28,831 nt of DNA from an uncultured Prevotellaceae bacterium (GCA_946624335.1 CAMOSA010000008.1:1-28831), one strand, 5' to 3'; counted from the stretch's first letter, positions 1 through 8,401 are shown. The notes: a model not told the origin generated them from the sequence alone. A program made the numbers and translations.

Positions 1-200
1 CCCGCAAAAGACCCACCCCCGCCCCCTCCCGTAAGGGAGGGGAGAGGCTGGCGCGTAGTCATCACGTTGCCGGGAGAACTCCCCTCCCTCCACGGGAGGG
101 GTTGGGGGTGGGTCTGTTGGGGGTGGGACTGTGTAGTTAATGATGGGACGGGAGAACTCCCCTCCCTCCACGGGAGGGGTTGGGGGTGGGTCTGTGTGTC
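1..200. repeat. Palindromic GC-rich repeats, three copies, read in frame inside the mutL linker
   Basis: Three copies of a hairpin-forming element with core CCCTCCC-n-GGGAGGG lie at about 10-50, 75-117 and 152-195. Copies 2 and 3 are almost identical and share an orientation; copy 1 is inverted relative to them. On the minus strand the mutL frame stays open through all three, giving THPQPLPWREGSS twice and then QPLPSLTGGGGGG. The same family occurs in cca at 25769-25999. Confidence 0.85.
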
Positions 201-1316
201 CTGTTCGAAGGGGTTGAAGTCGGGGTTGATGTGCACGGAGGGTGCCGCGGGATGGGTCTTGACGTTGGGGTTGAAGACCGGAATGTCAGCCGGTCGCCCT
301 TCGGTGTCGAACTCGATGGTCGGTATGGCGTTGAAGCGTCCGAGCGCCTCGCGAACGGCGGCGAGGAGTATCTGCCAGATGGCCTGCTCGTTCTCGAATT
401 TGATCTCGGTCTTCGTCGGATGTATGTTCACATCAATCTCAGCGGGCGGCACGATGAAGTATATGAAATAGGGCACTTGTTGGTCAGCGGGCACGAACTG
501 TGTGAAGGCTTCCTGTACTGCACGATGGAAATAAGGATGCCTCATATAGCGGTGGTTGGCGAAGAAGAACTGCTGTGCACCGCGCCGGCGTGCCGACTCC
601 GGCGTGCCGACGAAACCGTGAATGGTGACCATCGTGGTCTCGACATTGACGGGGAGGAGGCGCTCGGCCATTCGTGAGCCAAAGATATTCGCGATACGTT
701 GTTTCTGGCTTGACGGCGGCAGGCTCATCAGCGAGGCTCCGTTGTGGGTCAGTGTGAAGGCGATGTCGGGATGGACGAGAGCTATACGCTCCAGTTCTGT
801 GGTGATGTTGGAGAGTTCGGTCTGTGTCGTCTTGAGAAACTTACGGCGTGCCGGGACGTTGAAGAAGAGGTTCTTCACCTGAAAATTGGCGCCGACGGCA
901 CAGGCGACAGGCTCTTGTGAGAGCACGCGCGAGGCTTCGATCTGGAGGTGTGTGCCGAGGTCATCCTCGGCCGTGCGGGTGATGAGCTCGACCTGTGCTA
1001 CGGCGGCAATGGAAGGCAGAGCCTCGCCGCGGAAGCCTTTCGTGGTGAGCGTGAAGAGGTCGGCAGCCTGCTCGATCTTGCTGGTGGCATGACGCTCGAA
1101 GGCCAGACGGGCATCTATCTCACTCATCCCCTGGCCGTCATCGATGACTTGGAGGCTGGTGCGACCGGCATCGACGGCGATGACGTCGACGTGTGTAGCA
1201 CCGGCATCGACAGCGTTTTCCACCAGTTCCTTGACCACAGAGGCTGGACGCTGGATGACTTCGCCAGCAGCTATCTGGTTGGCGACGGAATCGGGTAGGA
1301 GATGAATGATATCCAA
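1..1316 (-). CDS. mutL: DNA mismatch repair protein MutL (N-terminal part, cut by window edge)
   Basis: MutL is the GHKL ATPase that links MutS mismatch recognition to downstream repair. The 438 visible codons hold the ATPase core: NQIAAGEVIQRP near residues 13-24, KELVENAVDAGA (catalytic Glu33, Asn34), DDGQGM (59-64), GFRGEAL (94-100) and VPARRKFLK. Residues from about 355 on are the flexible linker; the C-terminal dimerisation/endonuclease domain lies beyond position 1. The start is a TTG at 1314-1316: an in-frame TAA lies four codons upstream, and the peptide after TTG (DIIHLLPDSVANQ) matches the usual MutL N-terminus with no ATG nearby. Residues about 373-438 are made of in-frame palindromic repeats (see repeat at 1-200). 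The gene ends a minus-strand gene series that includes the OstA-like and SurA-like genes. The family call is certain; the start codon is inferred. Confidence 0.95.
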   Translation of the reverse strand, partial: MDIIHLLPDSVANQIAAGEVIQRPASVVKELVENAVDAGATHVDVIAVDAGRTSLQVIDDGQGMSEIDARLAFERHATSKIEQAADLFTLTTKGFRGEALPSIAAVAQVELITRTAEDDLGTHLQIEASRVLSQEPVACAVGANFQVKNLFFNVPARRKFLKTTQTELSNITTELERIALVHPDIAFTLTHNGASLMSLPPSSQKQRIANIFGSRMAERLLPVNVETTMVTIHGFVGTPESARRRGAQQFFFANHRYMRHPYFHRAVQEAFTQFVPADQQVPYFIYFIVPPAEIDVNIHPTKTEIKFENEQAIWQILLAAVREALGRFNAIPTIEFDTEGRPADIPVFNPNVKTHPAAPSVHINPDFNPFEQDTQTHPQPLPWREGSSPVPSLTTQSHPQQTHPQPLPWREGSSPGNVMTTRQPLPSLTGGGGGGSFA

Positions 1317-1324
1317 GGCGGTCG

Positions 1325-1440
1325 GTTAATCTGTCAATCAGCTAATCAGCTAATTTGTTAATCTGTTAATCTGTTAATCTGTTAATTTGTTAATCTGTTA
1401 ATTTGTTAATCTGTCAATCTGTCAATCTGTCAATTTGTCA
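1325..1440. repeat. Tandem array of 8-bp units (GTTAATCT on +) between two genes
   Basis: Fourteen consecutive octamers keep exact 8-bp phase from 1325 to 1436. Variants are GTTAATCT, GTTAATTT, GTCAATCT, GTCAATTT and GCTAATCA. A fifteenth partial unit contains the TGA stop of the upstream minus-strand gene (1438-1440). On the transcribed strand the unit reads AGATTAAC, so stop codons fall in all three frames. The remaining 8 bp (1317-1324) bring the array exactly to the proposed TTG start of mutL. Confidence 0.9.
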
Positions 1441-1734
1441 AAACCTGAAACTGCCCGTCATGAGGTAGTGCCAGAGGATAAGTAGGACGACGATGATGGC
1501 GATGGCCAGTCCCGGATGCAAGCGTTTGCGGTCGGGATCCACCCGCTTGAGGTTTTGTGCGAACTTGCCTCGGTAGGACGCGATGTCGGGGTGGTACTCA
1601 GGCGTCTCGCCACGTTCAATCTGCTCTTCGCGCTTGGCTTCGGCAACGAGCTTGTCGAGCTTGTCCTTACGCTCGGAGGTGTAGATGTGTACGCCACGGA
1701 AGCGGCGCGGGTCACGAGAAGAGAAAAGGGCCAT
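1438..1734 (-). CDS. Hypothetical 98-aa C-terminal membrane-anchored protein
   Basis: I cannot assign a function. The protein starts MALFSSRDPRRFRG, has a charged middle part rich in Lys, Arg and Glu (about residues 17-72), and ends in one strongly hydrophobic segment, AIAIIVVLLILWHYLMTG, close to the C-terminus. This suggests a tail-anchored inner-membrane protein with its basic part in the cytoplasm. I chose the ATG at 1734; a TTG two codons upstream is a less likely start. It sits between the OstA-like gene and mutL on the same strand. The gene ends inside an octamer repeat array. My recollection, not checked, is that small proteins like this occur next to mutL in other Bacteroidales. Confidence 0.75.
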   Translation of the reverse strand: MALFSSRDPRRFRGVHIYTSERKDKLDKLVAEAKREEQIERGETPEYHPDIASYRGKFAQNLKRVDPDRKRLHPGLAIAIIVVLLILWHYLMTGSFRF

Positions 1735-1789
1735 GGTCAAATGGGTGATTTAAACAGTTAACGTTACAGATGTGCTCAGGTCATATTGC

Positions 1790-3517
1790 TTATTCCTTCC
1801 TCATGGCGTCCGAGGGAGTCAACTTACCGGCGCTCTTGGGCCGTGCTGGCGCTCCGCCTGTGCCGAGTCTTTGTTTAGGCCGGGTATGCTGGACGGACTT
1901 CGTGAGCTCGGTGCCCGCCTTCTTGGGCCGCCAATTGAAGATATCGTATTTGTCTATGGGCCGTACGTAGTCGAACCATTGGAAGTTAGTGAGATTGCGC
2001 TCGCCGGGTGGTATGAGTGCCAGGGGGTGCAGCTTGCCTTCGGACTCGGGCATCCATATCTTCTCCAGCTTCTCGGGGCCCATGAAGAGTTTCAGCTCAG
2101 AGGACTCGGCGTGCAGCAGGCCTATCATCAGGCTGTCATCGTCCAGGGGATAGTAGTTCACGAGCACGTTGCCTTCGACGTGCGTCTGGCGCATCCGGCC
2201 GTCGAGGAAGTAGCTGCGCATGATATTACCCGTGACCTGATTGAAACTGATGCTGTCCATGCGCTCGACGGAGAGAGCCTGGCGTATGACGTGAGTGGAG
2301 TCGATGGTGCTGTCGTTCATCCACGCCTTGATCTCTTCGCCGAGAAGCTGTTGGCCTTGCTGCCAGAGGATAGGGTCGTCGTACATCGTCAGGCATGAGT
2401 CGCGCGAGATATAGACCATGGAGTCGCACACCGCCTGTACGTCGATGCGGAACGCACGTACGTGGTAGTAGGCGCGCATCTCGCGCCAGATGGAGTCGGT
2501 GTCGATGTCGTAGGTGTAGAGCTTGAAGGTGTCGGCGTGGATATACATCGTGTCGCGCTGCGAATAGTCGATGCACACGGCGCTGTCGGCCGCCTCGGCG
2601 TAGCCGATGGAGTCGATGTATAGGATATAGTTGCCGGTGAACATATTCTGGTTGTCCTTGTCGACATAGACGATGTTGTTGTAGGCCCGGCAGGTGCCAC
2701 CTTGCTCGAGATAGTCGAGGCTGTCGCCGGTGATGGTGGTGCCTTTGTTGCTGACGATGGAGCGGTCGAGCAGGTAGGCGTGACCGGCACGGGTGTCATA
2801 GCTGCCGCGTTCGCTGTAGATATGGTTGTCGCCGTTGTCGATGTTGGATGGCCCCACGATGCGTGCAATGGCAGTGCCCGTGTTGTAGTGCAGCGTGTCG
2901 GATAGCAGCGTGAAGTCGGGGTTGGTGAGGTCTACGTTGTAGTTGAAGATAGCCTCACGCGTAGCGGGGCTGTACTGCCCCCACTCGCTGGTGAGCACGT
3001 TGTCCTGGTCGACAAGCTTGCCGCCCTGGAAGAAGTAGCCGAGGTCGTAGAGACGGTCGTAGTCGAGCGAGTCGCAGTAGAGCTTGCTCTTGAAGTGCGT
3101 CAGCACGACATCGTAGCGCGCCTGTGCCATTTGGTCGGCTCCGTCGTAGAACAGTACGCGCGAGGTGAGGGTCAGCGTGTCGGCCTGGTTCATCTTGACG
3201 TGCCCGAAAGCGTCGAACGAGTTGTCCTGCTCGTAGTAGCAAGCGCTGTCGCAGGTGAGGATGACGTCGTCGTGGCGGAAGCGCACATGGCCCCTCAGGA
3301 TCTGAGCGTCGGGGTTCTTGGCTTTGTCGAAGAAGAGCTCGTCGGAGTGCAGCAGATGGATGCGTGAGTCGCTCTTCTGTCGCGGTCGCGAAGAGCGGCG
3401 TGAGGACGCAGCTCCACCCTTTTGCCCCTCCTTGGCGGGTAAGGGTGTGGCGACACTGGCCAGGGAGCAGAGCGCCGTGAGCAACGTGATGAGTATGAGA
3501 GGAATTCTTGTTTTCAA
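1790..3517 (-). CDS. OstA/LptA-like periplasmic protein
   Basis: This 575-aa protein carries an N-terminal signal sequence (LILITLLTALCSLASVAT) and then repeated beta-strand segments typical of the OstA/LptA/LptD N-terminal fold: ILRGHVRFRHDDVILTCDSA (about residues 75-95), FDAFGHVKMNQADTLTLTS, and later TITGDSLDYLEQ and VEGNVLVNYYP. In Bacteroidetes such long OstA-domain proteins are thought to be periplasmic LPS-transport bridge components; the exact role here is inferred. The last ~70 residues are basic and Pro-rich. The frame has a TAG three codons upstream and no ATG near the signal peptide, so the start is most likely TTG (KTRIPL follows). It lies 62 bp downstream of a SurA-like gene, which fits an outer-membrane biogenesis cluster. 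Residues about 24-38 (TPLPAKEGQKGGAASS) might be a decayed copy of the repeat seen in mutL. Confidence 0.85.
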   Translation of the reverse strand: MKTRIPLILITLLTALCSLASVATPLPAKEGQKGGAASSRRSSRPRQKSDSRIHLLHSDELFFDKAKNPDAQILRGHVRFRHDDVILTCDSACYYEQDNSFDAFGHVKMNQADTLTLTSRVLFYDGADQMAQARYDVVLTHFKSKLYCDSLDYDRLYDLGYFFQGGKLVDQDNVLTSEWGQYSPATREAIFNYNVDLTNPDFTLLSDTLHYNTGTAIARIVGPSNIDNGDNHIYSERGSYDTRAGHAYLLDRSIVSNKGTTITGDSLDYLEQGGTCRAYNNIVYVDKDNQNMFTGNYILYIDSIGYAEAADSAVCIDYSQRDTMYIHADTFKLYTYDIDTDSIWREMRAYYHVRAFRIDVQAVCDSMVYISRDSCLTMYDDPILWQQGQQLLGEEIKAWMNDSTIDSTHVIRQALSVERMDSISFNQVTGNIMRSYFLDGRMRQTHVEGNVLVNYYPLDDDSLMIGLLHAESSELKLFMGPEKLEKIWMPESEGKLHPLALIPPGERNLTNFQWFDYVRPIDKYDIFNWRPKKAGTELTKSVQHTRPKQRLGTGGAPARPKSAGKLTPSDAMRKE

Positions 3518-3579
3518 CGATGTCTAGTGTCTTGGTAGATGGCGGCTTTCACCGGTGCCCTTCGGCCCGGATGACGGCC

Positions 3580-4959
3580 TTAATCTTTAATCCATCCTGG
3601 GTATTTGAAGTCGCAGCTCACCCATTCTGGGTTGATGCGCACGTAGGTGGTGCGTTGCTTCTCGCGAATCCAGTTGTTGAGGAATTCGTCGCAGCGCTTG
3701 TTACGTACGATCTGGCTGAGGATCTGGAAGTCCTCGGTGATGGTGGCGGCATGAGCCTTGATTCGGTTCTTGAGCTTCACGACACAGCACTGCAGCTTAC
3801 CGGCTTTGTCGATCATGGTGAAGGGCTTGGATATCTCGCCGACATCGAGCCCCTCGACGACGCGTGCTATCTCAGTCGGTAGCTCTCCCATCTTGAAGCG
3901 GGAAGTGCGTATGCGTTCGCCTGCTATCTCGTCGATGACGACATTGAACATCAGGCCCCGGTTGTTGCGCGAGTCTTTATCGTCGGAGAGGGCCGATGCT
4001 GCATCCTCGAAGGTGAACTTACCTTCCTTGATGTCCATCGTGATAGAGTCGAGGCGCAGCAGGGCGGCGTCGATGTCGCGCTGATCCACTTGCGGACGCT
4101 TGAGGATATGGCGCAGCTTCAGCTTGTCGCCGCGCTTGTCCACGAGCTGAATGATGTGGTAGCCGTACTGTGATTCCACGATCTTCGACACTTTCTTCGG
4201 GTCGGTAAGGCTCCATGCTACGTTGGCGAAGGCGGGGTCGAGCTCGGCCTTGCTCATATAGTCCATCTCGCCGCCCTGTCGTGCCGAGAGCTGGTCCTCG
4301 CTGAACATACGGGCCATGACGGAGAAGGTCATCTCGCCGCTGTTGATGCGTTCGGTGTATTCGCGCAGCGTGCTTTTGATGCGGTCGATCTCCTCTTGCT
4401 GTATCTTCGGGTGCTCGGCCAGCAACTCCACCTCGACCTGTGTCGCAATCATGGGCAGCGAGTCAGTGGGGAAGTCCTTGAAGAAATGTCGAACCTCGGC
4501 GGGCGTGACCTTGATGTCCTTCGTCAAGTGCTCGCGCACCTGTTCCGTGAGTTGGTTGTCCTTGATGAGGTCGTAGGTCTCCTCGCGTATCTGTGCCATG
4601 GTCATGCTGCGATACTCCTCGAGCTTTTCCCGGGAACCGGCTTGCTGGATCCACTCGCTAATCTTCTGGTCGACGTAGCGGTTGACTTGATCCTCGTTGA
4701 CCTCGATGCTGTCGATCTCAGCCTGGTGGATGAACAGTTTCTGCACGGCCAGGTTCTCAGGGATGACACAATAGGGGTTGCCGATGACACGCCCCATCTG
4801 CTGACGTGCTTTCTCGACGTCGCTGCGTAGGATGGCCTCGTCGCCGACGACCCAAATGACCTCGTCGACGATGTTGGCCGCCGAGCCTGTAGCCTCTTGT
4901 GCCGTAGTCGTCAGGGCGATGCACAGCGATGCCGCCAAAAAGGATAATCTCTTCATCAT
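3580..4959 (-). CDS. SurA-like periplasmic peptidylprolyl isomerase / chaperone (two parvulin domains)
   Basis: The protein has a signal peptide (KRLSFLAASLCIALTTTAQ), an N-terminal SurA-type helical region (VDEVIWVVGDEAILRSDVEK, then a PEN-LAVQKLF segment), and two parvulin-like modules. The first includes GEMTFSVMARMFSED, ARQGGEMDYMSKAELDPAF and SQYGYHIIQLVDKRGDKL; the second begins at LKLRHILKRP. SurA proteins assist outer-membrane protein folding in the periplasm and catalyse cis-trans prolyl isomerisation. Tandem ATG codons at 4959 and 4956 start the signal peptide; an upstream TTG overlapping the preceding gene is less likely. It follows the second isomerase gene by only 23 bp, so the two are probably co-transcribed. 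The family is clear; a surA orthology call is not certain because Bacteroidales carry several paralogues. Confidence 0.9.
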   Translation of the reverse strand: MMKRLSFLAASLCIALTTTAQEATGSAANIVDEVIWVVGDEAILRSDVEKARQQMGRVIGNPYCVIPENLAVQKLFIHQAEIDSIEVNEDQVNRYVDQKISEWIQQAGSREKLEEYRSMTMAQIREETYDLIKDNQLTEQVREHLTKDIKVTPAEVRHFFKDFPTDSLPMIATQVEVELLAEHPKIQQEEIDRIKSTLREYTERINSGEMTFSVMARMFSEDQLSARQGGEMDYMSKAELDPAFANVAWSLTDPKKVSKIVESQYGYHIIQLVDKRGDKLKLRHILKRPQVDQRDIDAALLRLDSITMDIKEGKFTFEDAASALSDDKDSRNNRGLMFNVVIDEIAGERIRTSRFKMGELPTEIARVVEGLDVGEISKPFTMIDKAGKLQCCVVKLKNRIKAHAATITEDFQILSQIVRNKRCDEFLNNWIREKQRTTYVRINPEWVSCDFKYPGWIKD

Positions 4960-4982
4960 CTGTATAGGTGTGCTCTGCGTTG

Positions 4983-6407
4983 TCAATGTTTGTTCACCGT
5001 GGCGAGGGCCTGCTTAAAGACCTCCACCTTGTAGCGTCGGCGCAGTTCGTCGACGAACTCTTTCTCCTTCAGTGCCTGATAGTCGGTGACGACCTGCGAG
5101 TTGACGTCAGTCCAGTATTGAGGTCCTTTCTTCAGCTTGCGTCCGATGACACCAGCGGCAGGATACTTTTGGCTGGGGCGTGTCTTGCCCTTCTTGACGC
5201 CGAAGACCAGCGAGTCGACCATGGCGTTTTCACCCTGCTCGAAGTTGCGGCGCTCGAAGCGCACGACAACGCTGTCCTTGTTGAACTGCGACTTGACGAC
5301 ACCTGCCCATCGGTCCTCATCGTAGCGCTTTAGCGTTTTCTTCACCTGCTTCAGCACCTTAGGGTTGATGGCTTGCAGCAGTGCTCCCGAGTAATGGGGC
5401 TTAGCGTAGGCGTAGTTCTTCTTGTTGGCTTTGAAGAAGCTCTCGAGGGCTGCGGTGTCCTTGGCAGCAGGCTCCCATACGGTGCGCTGGCAGATTTCGT
5501 AGAGCAGCAGGCCGTCGTGGTATTCCTGAATGAGGTACTTCAGCTCGTCGTCTTGTGCGGCGAGGCGTTCAGCTTCAGCGTCCATGATCTCGTCGACGCT
5601 GCGTCCGCTGCCAGCAGCCATACTGTCGACGATGTTCGTGGCGAGCTTGTCCTTCATGCCACGAGCCTCGAGGAACTGGCGGATGCGTGGTGCCAGCGTG
5701 TCGAGAGGCTCCAGGGGCTTCTTGTCCATCAGCTTGAGGATATGCCATCCGACAGTTGACTGTAGCGGCTGGGCAACCTCGTTGACCTCCATCGCGTAGA
5801 GCTTGTCCTCGATCTCCTTGAGCAGTTGCTTCGGACCAATCCATCCTATGATGCCGCCCTGACGTGCTGTGCCATGATCCTCAGAGGCTTTCATGGCCAG
5901 TTGAGCGAAGTCAGCACCGCCCTGCAGCACGGCGTAGATGCTGTCGATACGCGCCTTTGCCGCTGCCTGCTGCTCGGCCGTAGCCTGCTGAGGCAGATGG
6001 ACGAAGATGTGGGCGGGCTGCAACAGCTGTTTGCCTTCCAGCTGATCGAGCATCTGCTGGTAGTACTTGGTCACCTCGGCCTCCTCGGCCTCGGCTGGGA
6101 CGAGCAACGGACGGATCTGCTGGTCGCGGTAGCTGCGGAACTCTTGCTGATACGACGTCAGCGTGTCGAAGCGCGCGTCCAGGGCTGCTTCCACCTTCAG
6201 CTTGTAGTTGATGAAAAGGTCCACATACTCGTCCACCGTCTTCTTGTCGATGACGCCGTCGGTGTTGTTCTTATTGTAGTTATACTCAAACTCTGAGCGT
6301 GTCACGTCCTTGCCATTGATGCGCATGACAATGGGATCTTCGCTTTGTGCTGCCAGAGGGGCAGAGGCGGCACAAAACATAGAGAAAATGTATAGTAAGC
6401 GTTTCAT
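4983..6407 (-). CDS. Periplasmic peptidylprolyl isomerase, PpiC/SurA-like
   Basis: The 474-aa protein starts with a signal peptide (KRLLYIFSMFCAASAPLAAQ) followed by a short SurA-N-like stretch (IVMRINGKDVTRSEFEYNYN). A parvulin domain lies at about residues 133-240: QPAHIFVHLPQQ, ADFAQLAMKASEDHGTARQG, GWIGPKQLL and STVGWHILKLMDKK. The C-terminal ~200 residues are lysine-rich and look like an atypical second chaperone region without a clear catalytic parvulin core. It is predicted to act in the periplasm on outer-membrane or secreted proteins. A small hairpin (GTCCC-GTAT-GGGAC, 6417-6430) precedes the ATG. It is 108 bp from guaB and 23 bp from the next isomerase gene. Paralogy with the neighbour suggests old duplication. 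Confidence 0.9.
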   Translation of the reverse strand: MKRLLYIFSMFCAASAPLAAQSEDPIVMRINGKDVTRSEFEYNYNKNNTDGVIDKKTVDEYVDLFINYKLKVEAALDARFDTLTSYQQEFRSYRDQQIRPLLVPAEAEEAEVTKYYQQMLDQLEGKQLLQPAHIFVHLPQQATAEQQAAAKARIDSIYAVLQGGADFAQLAMKASEDHGTARQGGIIGWIGPKQLLKEIEDKLYAMEVNEVAQPLQSTVGWHILKLMDKKPLEPLDTLAPRIRQFLEARGMKDKLATNIVDSMAAGSGRSVDEIMDAEAERLAAQDDELKYLIQEYHDGLLLYEICQRTVWEPAAKDTAALESFFKANKKNYAYAKPHYSGALLQAINPKVLKQVKKTLKRYDEDRWAGVVKSQFNKDSVVVRFERRNFEQGENAMVDSLVFGVKKGKTRPSQKYPAAGVIGRKLKKGPQYWTDVNSQVVTDYQALKEKEFVDELRRRYKVEVFKQALATVNKH

Positions 6408-6450
6408 TTCGATGATGTCCCGTATGGGACTTTTAACTATCTATTATAAG

Positions 6451-6506
6451 CGTTTAACCGTTTCAATATTTCAGCCTTTCCGCGTTTCAACGTTTCTACT
6501 TTTCAA
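6451..6506. repeat. Degenerate array of seven 8-bp units (consensus CGTTTCAA)
   Basis: Seven octamers keep exact phase: CGTTTAAC, CGTTTCAA, TATTTCAG, CCTTTCCG, CGTTTCAA, CGTTTCTA, CTTTTCAA. They fill most of the guaB to isomerase spacer. The unit differs from the 1325-1440 array but the period is the same. Confidence 0.7.
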
Positions 6507-6515
6507 AGCGTCCAC

Positions 6516-7994
6516 TCACTGTGGTCTGCTATAGTTCGGAGCCTCGCTGGTGATGGTTATGTCATGGGGATGGCTCTCCAGGACGCCAGCGTTGGTGATG
6601 CGCACGAATTTGGCATGGTGCAGGTCGGCGATGGTGGCCGCTCCGCAGTAGCCCATGCCGGAGCGCAACCCGCCTACGAGCTGATAGATGACTTCTTGCA
6701 CCGTGCCTTTGTAGGGAACGCGTCCTGCGATACCCTCGGGCACCAGCTTCTTTACATCCTTCTCGCCAGCTTGGAAGTAGCGGTCCTTCGAGCCGTTCTC
6801 CATGGCCTCGAGCGAGCCCATTCCGCGGTAGCTCTTGAACTTACGGCCGTTGAAGATGATAGTGTCTCCGGGGCTCTCCTCGGTGCCGGCTACCAGTGAG
6901 CCGATCATCACGCAGTGGCCGCCAGCGGCGATGGCCTTGACGACGTCGCCCGAGTAGCGCAGACCGCCGTCGGCGATGAGGGGCACGCCTGTGCCCTCAA
7001 GCGCCTTGGCAACATCATAGACTGCCGAGAGTTGGGGTACGCCGACGCCGGCCACCACACGTGTCGTGCAGATTGAGCCGGGGCCAATACCCACTTTAAT
7101 GCCGTCGGCGCCGGCTTCCACCAGCATCCTGGCGGCTTCGCCGGTGGCTACGTTGCCCACGACGATGTCGACGTCGGGGTAGGCAGCCTTGGCCTCACGC
7201 AGTTTCTCTACGACACCTTTCGAGTGGCCGTGGGCCGTGTCGATGACGATGGCGTCGGCTCCGGCTTCGACGAGAGCCGTGATGCGCTGCATCGTGTCGT
7301 TGGTCACGCCGACGCCGGCGGCCACGCGCAGCCGTCCCTTCTCGTCCTTGCAGGCCATAGGCTTGTCCTTGGCCTTGGTGATGTCCTTGTAGGTGATGAG
7401 GCCGATGAGGTGGTTGTCATCGTCGACCACAGGCAGCTTCTCGATCTTGTTCTCTTGCAGGATCTGTGCGGCTGCGGTGAGGTCGGTCTGTTGGTGTGTC
7501 GTGACGAGGTTGTCCTTCGTCATCACTTCGTCAATGGGCTTGCCGGTGTTGCGCTCGAAACGGAGGTCGCGATTCGTGACAATGCCGACAAGCTTGTTGT
7601 CGCCGTCGACGACGGGGATGCCTCCGATGTGGTATTCGGACATGAGCGACAGGGCATCGGCCACGGTGGCGGTGCTTTGGATGGTGACGGGATGATAGAT
7701 CATGCCGTTCTCGGCACGTTTGACGATGGCTACTTGGCGGGCCTGGTCTTCGATGGACATGTTCTTGTGGATGACGCCGATGCCGCCTTCGCGAGCAATG
7801 GCGATGGCCATCGTGGCTTCGGTCACCGTGTCCATGGCGGCGGTGACGAAGGGCACTTTCAGCTCGATGTGACGCGAGAAGCGGGTCGATAGATCTACGC
7901 TGCGGGGGAGAACCTCGGAATAAGCGGGAACGAGGAGGACGTCGTCGAACGTGAGTCCGTCCATAACGATGCGGTCTGCAATAAAGTCTGCCAT
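6516..7994 (-). CDS. guaB: Inosine-5'-monophosphate dehydrogenase
   Basis: GuaB converts IMP to XMP with NAD+, the committed step of GTP synthesis. The 492-aa protein has the normal length. The N-terminal barrel half shows GLTFDDVLL and AAMDTVTEA; the CBS pair covers about residues 95-210 (YHIGGIPVVD, VGIVTNRDLRFE, KLPVVDDDNHLIGLITYKDI). The catalytic loop GPGSICTTR places the nucleophile at Cys309, followed by AGVGVPQ, the ADGGLRYSGDVVKA phosphate-binding motif and the flap (KDRYFQAGE, EGIAGRVPYKG). I chose ATG at 7994 (MADFIADRIV) because longer upstream reading adds 28 unrelated residues and would overlap the promoter. A good Bacteroidetes promoter lies just upstream (8022-8053). Confidence 0.97.
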   Translation of the reverse strand: MADFIADRIVMDGLTFDDVLLVPAYSEVLPRSVDLSTRFSRHIELKVPFVTAAMDTVTEATMAIAIAREGGIGVIHKNMSIEDQARQVAIVKRAENGMIYHPVTIQSTATVADALSLMSEYHIGGIPVVDGDNKLVGIVTNRDLRFERNTGKPIDEVMTKDNLVTTHQQTDLTAAAQILQENKIEKLPVVDDDNHLIGLITYKDITKAKDKPMACKDEKGRLRVAAGVGVTNDTMQRITALVEAGADAIVIDTAHGHSKGVVEKLREAKAAYPDVDIVVGNVATGEAARMLVEAGADGIKVGIGPGSICTTRVVAGVGVPQLSAVYDVAKALEGTGVPLIADGGLRYSGDVVKAIAAGGHCVMIGSLVAGTEESPGDTIIFNGRKFKSYRGMGSLEAMENGSKDRYFQAGEKDVKKLVPEGIAGRVPYKGTVQEVIYQLVGGLRSGMGYCGAATIADLHHAKFVRITNAGVLESHPHDITITSEAPNYSRPQ

Positions 7995-8021
7995 AGGAAT
8001 ACTGCTTTTAATTATTGCGCG

Positions 8022-8053
8022 CAAAAATACAGCTTTTTCGTGAGATAGCCAAA
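8022..8053 (-). promoter_or_regulatory. guaB promoter, Bacteroidetes type (TTTG-N20-TATTTTTG)
   Basis: On the minus strand a TTTG (8050-8053) is followed after 20 bp by TATTTTTG (8022-8029), matching the Bacteroidetes -33/-7 consensus TTTG and TAnnTTTG with normal spacing. It lies 27 bp before the guaB ATG, leaving no room for a riboswitch. Confidence 0.75.
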
Positions 8054-8401
8054 ATGAAAGGCTGTTTTTACGGCACATTAACGCGGATTAACGATTTTCG
8101 GACGACTCAGTCCCCTCAAGGCTGCGCTGACAAGCTCAGCAGATGCGTCCTGCAGCAACCGCCCATGGCCCTCGCATACGCCTAAATCTTCGTCATCGAG
8201 CGTTCGTGCGTAGCCGTTTTCATGTACAGACGACCACGCAGGATGCAGACGGATGGCTTGGCAGGAAGGTCTAAGACCTTAAGAACTTAAGAACTTAATC
8301 TTAAGGGCACAAGGAAAGGTCCTTAAGTCCTTAAGGACAGGACGTAAAAACGATAACGTATAGACGCTAAAGATGGCAGGTAAAAAGGCGTGCAAGGCCG
8401 C
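8054..8401. repeat. Gene-free recQ-guaB gap with CTTAAG-rich octamers and hairpins
   Basis: I see no gene in these 348 bp. At 8266-8280 there is a 15-bp palindrome (AAGGTCT-A-AGACCTT). At 8278-8301 CTTAAGAA is repeated twice and followed by CTTAATCT, again with an 8-bp period. At 8319-8338 TCCTTAAG is repeated twice inside a perfect inverted repeat (GTCCTTAAG-TC-CTTAAGGAC). These hairpins lie downstream of recQ and may help end its transcript; no long U tract follows. Positions 8085-8260 show nothing I can name. Confidence 0.6.
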
